From the NCBI GenBank assembly GCA_015233895.1, contig JADFXG010000004.1:1-64000 (forward strand): DNA of 64,000 bases. The letters run 5' to 3'. A model generated the notes under the pieces. The model saw nothing but the letters and a program-made list of their open reading frames with translations, was not told where the DNA came from and made no database searches. The DNA comes from Nitrospirota bacterium (GTDB taxonomy: Bacteria > Nitrospirota > Thermodesulfovibrionia > Thermodesulfovibrionales > Magnetobacteriaceae). Shown in pieces: positions 60,729 to 64,000 of the stretch. The position numbers and the translations under genes were made by a program. Within the stretch, counting starts at the first letter, position 1; every line of letters starts with the position of its first letter.

Positions 60729-62234
60729 TCAATGAACCACCGCAACGTTCAGCACTGCCTTTAAACTGTCAGCACTGACACGAACTATCAATTTGCCTAC
60801 ACTTACATCCATAAAACTTAAAAATGCGTTTGGATAAAACCCTATCCAAAAAACTAGTACTATTAGCGGCAGCAGAGTGACTATCTCTCGCAGGCTTAAA
60901 TCCTTTAGCCCCTTGATACCTTCATTAACACCAGTAAAAAATATCTTTTGATACAGGTTAAGCATATACACAGCCCCTATTATAATTCCTGTTGCTGCAA
61001 AAACGCCTGCCGTTTTATTAGCGGTAAATCCGCCCAAAATAATCAGAAACTCCCCGACAAAACCGTTAGTGCCCGGAAGCCCAATCGCTGCAAGTGTAAA
61101 CAGCATGAAAAAAGCGGCAAATACGGGCATAACATCAGCTAAGCCCCCGTAATCGGAAATCTGCCGGGTGTGAGTTCTCTCATAGACCATGCCTACGGCA
61201 AGGAACATGGCGCCTGTCACGACACCGTGGTTAATCATCTGAAGTATCCCGCCCTGTATGCCCTGAGAGTTCAGCGCAAAAATACCAAGCGTTACAAATC
61301 CCATGTGGCTGACCGAACTATAGGCAATCAGGCGCTTTAGGTCGGTCTGGCTAAAGCAGATGATTCCTCCATAAATTATTGCTATAACAGAAAGGATTGT
61401 CATAAAAGGCGCAATAGCCCTTGAGGCATCAGGAAACAACGGCAGTGAAAACCGCAGGAATCCGTAAGCGCCCATTTTTATGAGTATCGCTGCAAGAAAC
61501 ACGCTTCCTGCCGCAGGGGCCTCCGTATGGGCATCAGGCAGCCACGTATGCACTGGAAACATCGGCACTTTTACGGCAAACGCTGCAAAGAATGCCCAAA
61601 ACAGCACTATCTGCATCTTATATGGAAGGGCCATACCCATAAGTTTTACAATGTCAAAAGTCCCCGTATGCAGATACAGGGCAATGATAGCAACAAGCAT
61701 AAGCACGCTGCCAATTAACGTATAAAGGAAAAACTTTATAGCCGCATAAATCCTCTTAGGCCCTCCCCACACCCCGATTATCAGATACATCGGTATCAGC
61801 ATGGCCTCCCAGAAAATATAAAACAAAAACATATCCAGGGAGCAAAACACGCCTATCATAAACCCTTCTACCAAAAGCAGTGAAATATAAAACTCCTTGA
61901 CCTTATCCTTTATCGCATTCCATGACACCAGAGTGCAAAGAATCGCCGTAAGAGTTGACAAGAGCACCATAAGAATACTTATGCCGTCTACCCCCACGTA
62001 GTAACTAATATCAAAGGTAGGTATCCACTTATAATGCTCAACAAACTGCATAGAGGAGGCGGCTTTGTCAAATTTTATAAACAGTGGTAAAGAAAGTAGA
62101 AAATCCAGCACGGTAACCAAAAGAGCAATGCCCTTTATCGCCGCCTTATTTTCTCGTCCTATGACAAACAGAAAAAGCCCGCCAAACACAGGTAAAAATA
62201 TTATCGCACTTAACAGGGAGTGGCTATAGTCCAT
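60729..62234 (-). CDS. nuoM: NADH-quinone oxidoreductase subunit M
   Basis: 501 aa, 14 membrane segments, complex I antiporter-like subunit. YYVGVDGISILMVLLSTLTA, the conserved Glu in FYIFWEAMLIPMYLIIG, VPMFPVHTWLPDAHTEAPAAG and LKRLIAYSSVSHMGF. GGAGG site; 6 bp after nuoL. Confidence 0.95.
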   Translation of the reverse strand: MDYSHSLLSAIIFLPVFGGLFLFVIGRENKAAIKGIALLVTVLDFLLSLPLFIKFDKAASSMQFVEHYKWIPTFDISYYVGVDGISILMVLLSTLTAILCTLVSWNAIKDKVKEFYISLLLVEGFMIGVFCSLDMFLFYIFWEAMLIPMYLIIGVWGGPKRIYAAIKFFLYTLIGSVLMLVAIIALYLHTGTFDIVKLMGMALPYKMQIVLFWAFFAAFAVKVPMFPVHTWLPDAHTEAPAAGSVFLAAILIKMGAYGFLRFSLPLFPDASRAIAPFMTILSVIAIIYGGIICFSQTDLKRLIAYSSVSHMGFVTLGIFALNSQGIQGGILQMINHGVVTGAMFLAVGMVYERTHTRQISDYGGLADVMPVFAAFFMLFTLAAIGLPGTNGFVGEFLIILGGFTANKTAGVFAATGIIIGAVYMLNLYQKIFFTGVNEGIKGLKDLSLREIVTLLPLIVLVFWIGFYPNAFLSFMDVSVGKLIVRVSADSLKAVLNVAVVH

Positions 62235-62240
62235 TTAGTG

Positions 62241-64000
62241 TTAAAACCTCCCTGTATATAGTTTTGACAGTATTAGAATCAGGAGTATAAACATTCCTGC
62301 AGCCATGAACATGCTATAGTGAAGGACAATACCAGTTTGGATTTTTCTGAGTCTTCTGCTAAACCATTCAACTATTGTGGGCAAACCGTTAACAACCCCT
62401 TCAATTACAATTGCGTCGGTTATTTTATTTATTACGGCACCTGAAAACCAGTAGGCAGGTTTAACAATCAGTACGTCGTATATCTCATCCACATAGTATT
62501 TGTTAAACAGTATTTTATATATGGGAGAGAACGTCTTGGCAATTCCCTCCGGTATTTTTGTGTTTTTGATGTAAAAATAATAAGCCGCTAAAATTCCTGT
62601 TATTGCTATTACTATTGATGAAATCATCACAAACCACTCCTGTGACAAGCTGCCATGCGCCTCCGCCTCTCCTACAACAGGGGCAAGAAAGTGTGCAAAG
62701 CTATCATGCCCGCCAAGAATATGAGGAATGCCAACATAGCCCGCTGCCACTGCTCCCAGAGCCAGTGCTATCAACGGCAGCGTCATACTTTGGGGAGATT
62801 CATGAAGGTGATGTTCCTTATCGTGTCCGCCTCTGAAGCTGCCGTGAAAGGTGACATAGATAAGCCTGAATGAATAAAATGCCGTAAGAAGCGCTGTTAT
62901 CGCTCCAAGCAGATACACAAATTTACCAACGCCATCTCCGTGAGCATACGCCATCCACAAGATTTCATCTTTGCTAAAAAATCCGGAAAGCCCAGGAACT
63001 CCTGAAATACTCAGCGAGGCCAAAAGCATGGTCAGATATGTGACAGGCATATGTTTTTTAAGCCCTCCCATCATATTTATATCTTGCTCTCCCTCCATCG
63101 CATGAATGACAGAACCTGCGCCAAGAAACAAGAGCGCCTTAAAAAACGCATGCGTATATAGATGAAAGATACCGGCAGAAAAAGCCCCAACTCCGCACGC
63201 TACAAACATGTAACCCAACTGGCTTACCGTAGAGTAAGCGATTATGCGCTTAATGTCTTTTTGAACAAGCGCTATTGTGGCTGCAAAAATTGCTGTTACA
63301 CCTCCGGTTACGGCAACAACTGCCATAGCAGTTGGTGAAAGAACAAATATAGAGTTGGTTCTTGCTACCATAAAGACCCCTGCCGTTACCATTGTTGCGG
63401 CATGAATGAGGGCGCTAACCGGTGTCGGACCCTCCATAGCATCAGGCAGCCACACATGGAGCGGAAGCTGTGCCGATTTGCCCACTGCTCCGCAAAAAAG
63501 CAATATCGCTATCACAGTTATCAAATTAAAACTATGTCCGCATATCATTATTGTTTGGCCTGCAAAAGCTGCCGGATTTTTAAACACGTCAGCGTAGTGA
63601 AGTGAGCCAAAAGTCAGAAATATTAAAATCACGCCAAGGCCAAATCCAAAATCACCAAACCTGTTGACAATAAAAGCTTTTTTAGCGGCATCGGCAGCTG
63701 ATTTCTTATAATACCAAAACCCTATCAGAAAATAAGAACACAGTCCCACAGCCTCCCACCCAAAGTACATCTGTAGGAAATTGTTACCCATTACAAGCAT
63801 CAACATGGAAAAAGTAAAGAGACTGAGAAATGCAAAAAACCGGTAGTAGCCCTTATCCCCGTGCATGTATCCAATCGAGTATATGTGCACAAGCAAGCTT
63901 ACCGTATTTACCACTATCAGCATTACAGCCGTTAACGGATCAATAAGAAAACCCACCGAAACCTTAAAGCTGCCAGAGGTTATCCATGTAAACAGGTCTT
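62241..64000 (-). CDS. nuoL: NADH-quinone oxidoreductase subunit L (5' end outside window)
   Basis: At least 586 residues visible; the N-terminus lies beyond position 64000, since the frame stays open past GTG 63956 and reads LFTWITSGSFKVSVGFLIDPL, a normal NuoL segment. Motifs: YFGWEAVGLCSYFLIGFWY, QLPLHVWLPDAMEGPTPVSALIHAATMVTAG and KRIIAYSTVSQLGYM. The C-terminal lateral helix and last membrane segment are present. Confidence 0.95.
   Translation of the reverse strand, partial: DLFTWITSGSFKVSVGFLIDPLTAVMLIVVNTVSLLVHIYSIGYMHGDKGYYRFFAFLSLFTFSMLMLVMGNNFLQMYFGWEAVGLCSYFLIGFWYYKKSAADAAKKAFIVNRFGDFGFGLGVILIFLTFGSLHYADVFKNPAAFAGQTIMICGHSFNLITVIAILLFCGAVGKSAQLPLHVWLPDAMEGPTPVSALIHAATMVTAGVFMVARTNSIFVLSPTAMAVVAVTGGVTAIFAATIALVQKDIKRIIAYSTVSQLGYMFVACGVGAFSAGIFHLYTHAFFKALLFLGAGSVIHAMEGEQDINMMGGLKKHMPVTYLTMLLASLSISGVPGLSGFFSKDEILWMAYAHGDGVGKFVYLLGAITALLTAFYSFRLIYVTFHGSFRGGHDKEHHLHESPQSMTLPLIALALGAVAAGYVGIPHILGGHDSFAHFLAPVVGEAEAHGSLSQEWFVMISSIVIAITGILAAYYFYIKNTKIPEGIAKTFSPIYKILFNKYYVDEIYDVLIVKPAYWFSGAVINKITDAIVIEGVVNGLPTIVEWFSRRLRKIQTGIVLHYSMFMAAGMFILLILILSKLYTGRF

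Overview
The window reads as a moderate-to-low GC, Gram-negative-type bacterial chromosome. Supporting features are an O-antigen style sugar cluster, a MacAB-like export system, periplasmic DegP and a LysM transglycosylase, a futalosine-pathway gene (mqnA), complex I genes and many large hybrid sensor kinases. The gene content and protein style (PEGA/WD40 proteins, a caspase-like protein, haemerythrin chemoreceptor, Rpn-type remnant) suggest Nitrospirota or a related deep phylum, possibly a magnetotactic-type lineage. That placement is inference; no marker gene here proves it.

Layout. 1-2893: two tandem secreted BNR/Asp-box repeat proteins on the minus strand. 3386-3810: an internally deleted Rpn-type (PD-(D/E)XK) gene. 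3878-11491: surface polysaccharide cluster (wecB, heparinase II/III-like protein, GT4 glycosyltransferase, SDR epimerase, WecA/MraY-like transferase), interrupted by two minus-strand genes. 11566-16045: small basic protein, SUMF1-like protein, then archease-rtcB-mqnA, then a Phd/VapC-type toxin-antitoxin pair. 16177-23853: WD40-caspase protein, methyltransferase, DegP, PEGA-WD40 protein and an Fe-S/DUF3786 protein. 23908-25892: a partner-switching module (REC-PP2C phosphatase, RsbW-like kinase, STAS antagonist). 26251-33463: amt, tRNA-Arg, zinc-ribbon protein, LysM transglycosylase, a repeat-rich gap, lspA-ileS. 33640-48402: a signalling region with a haemerythrin chemoreceptor, two hybrid kinases with Hpt domains, an SBP-GAF-PAS sensor, a frameshifted V4R gene, a HAMP protein and an HD-GYP regulator. 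48441-53992: glycosyltransferase, ornithine decarboxylase plus spermidine synthase, DUF5618 protein, AAA-DUF4143 ATPase. 54120-57215: macA/macB-like export operon. 57496-64000: a 5'-nucleotidase translationally overlapped with nuoN, then nuoM and nuoL (N-terminus beyond the window).

Three cross-cutting signals matter most. First, at least fourteen genes have a sigma70-like -10 box ending only 5-9 nt before the start codon, sometimes with a perfect or near-perfect TTGACA at 17-18 nt spacing. This implies leaderless mRNAs, while other genes carry classical Shine-Dalgarno sites. Two of these leaderless starts open very short ORFs coupled to the next gene. Second, there is a non-autonomous element family (two 256-bp copies, one 300-bp copy) with TGAGACCGTTGCA termini and exact 3-bp target duplications; one copy rewrites the C-terminus of a HAMP protein. 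Third, several signalling genes deviate from normal: an RsbW-like kinase that seems to lack AUG/GUG/UUG and may begin with ACG, and a V4R sensor gene broken by one base. All calls were made by eye; no database search was run.
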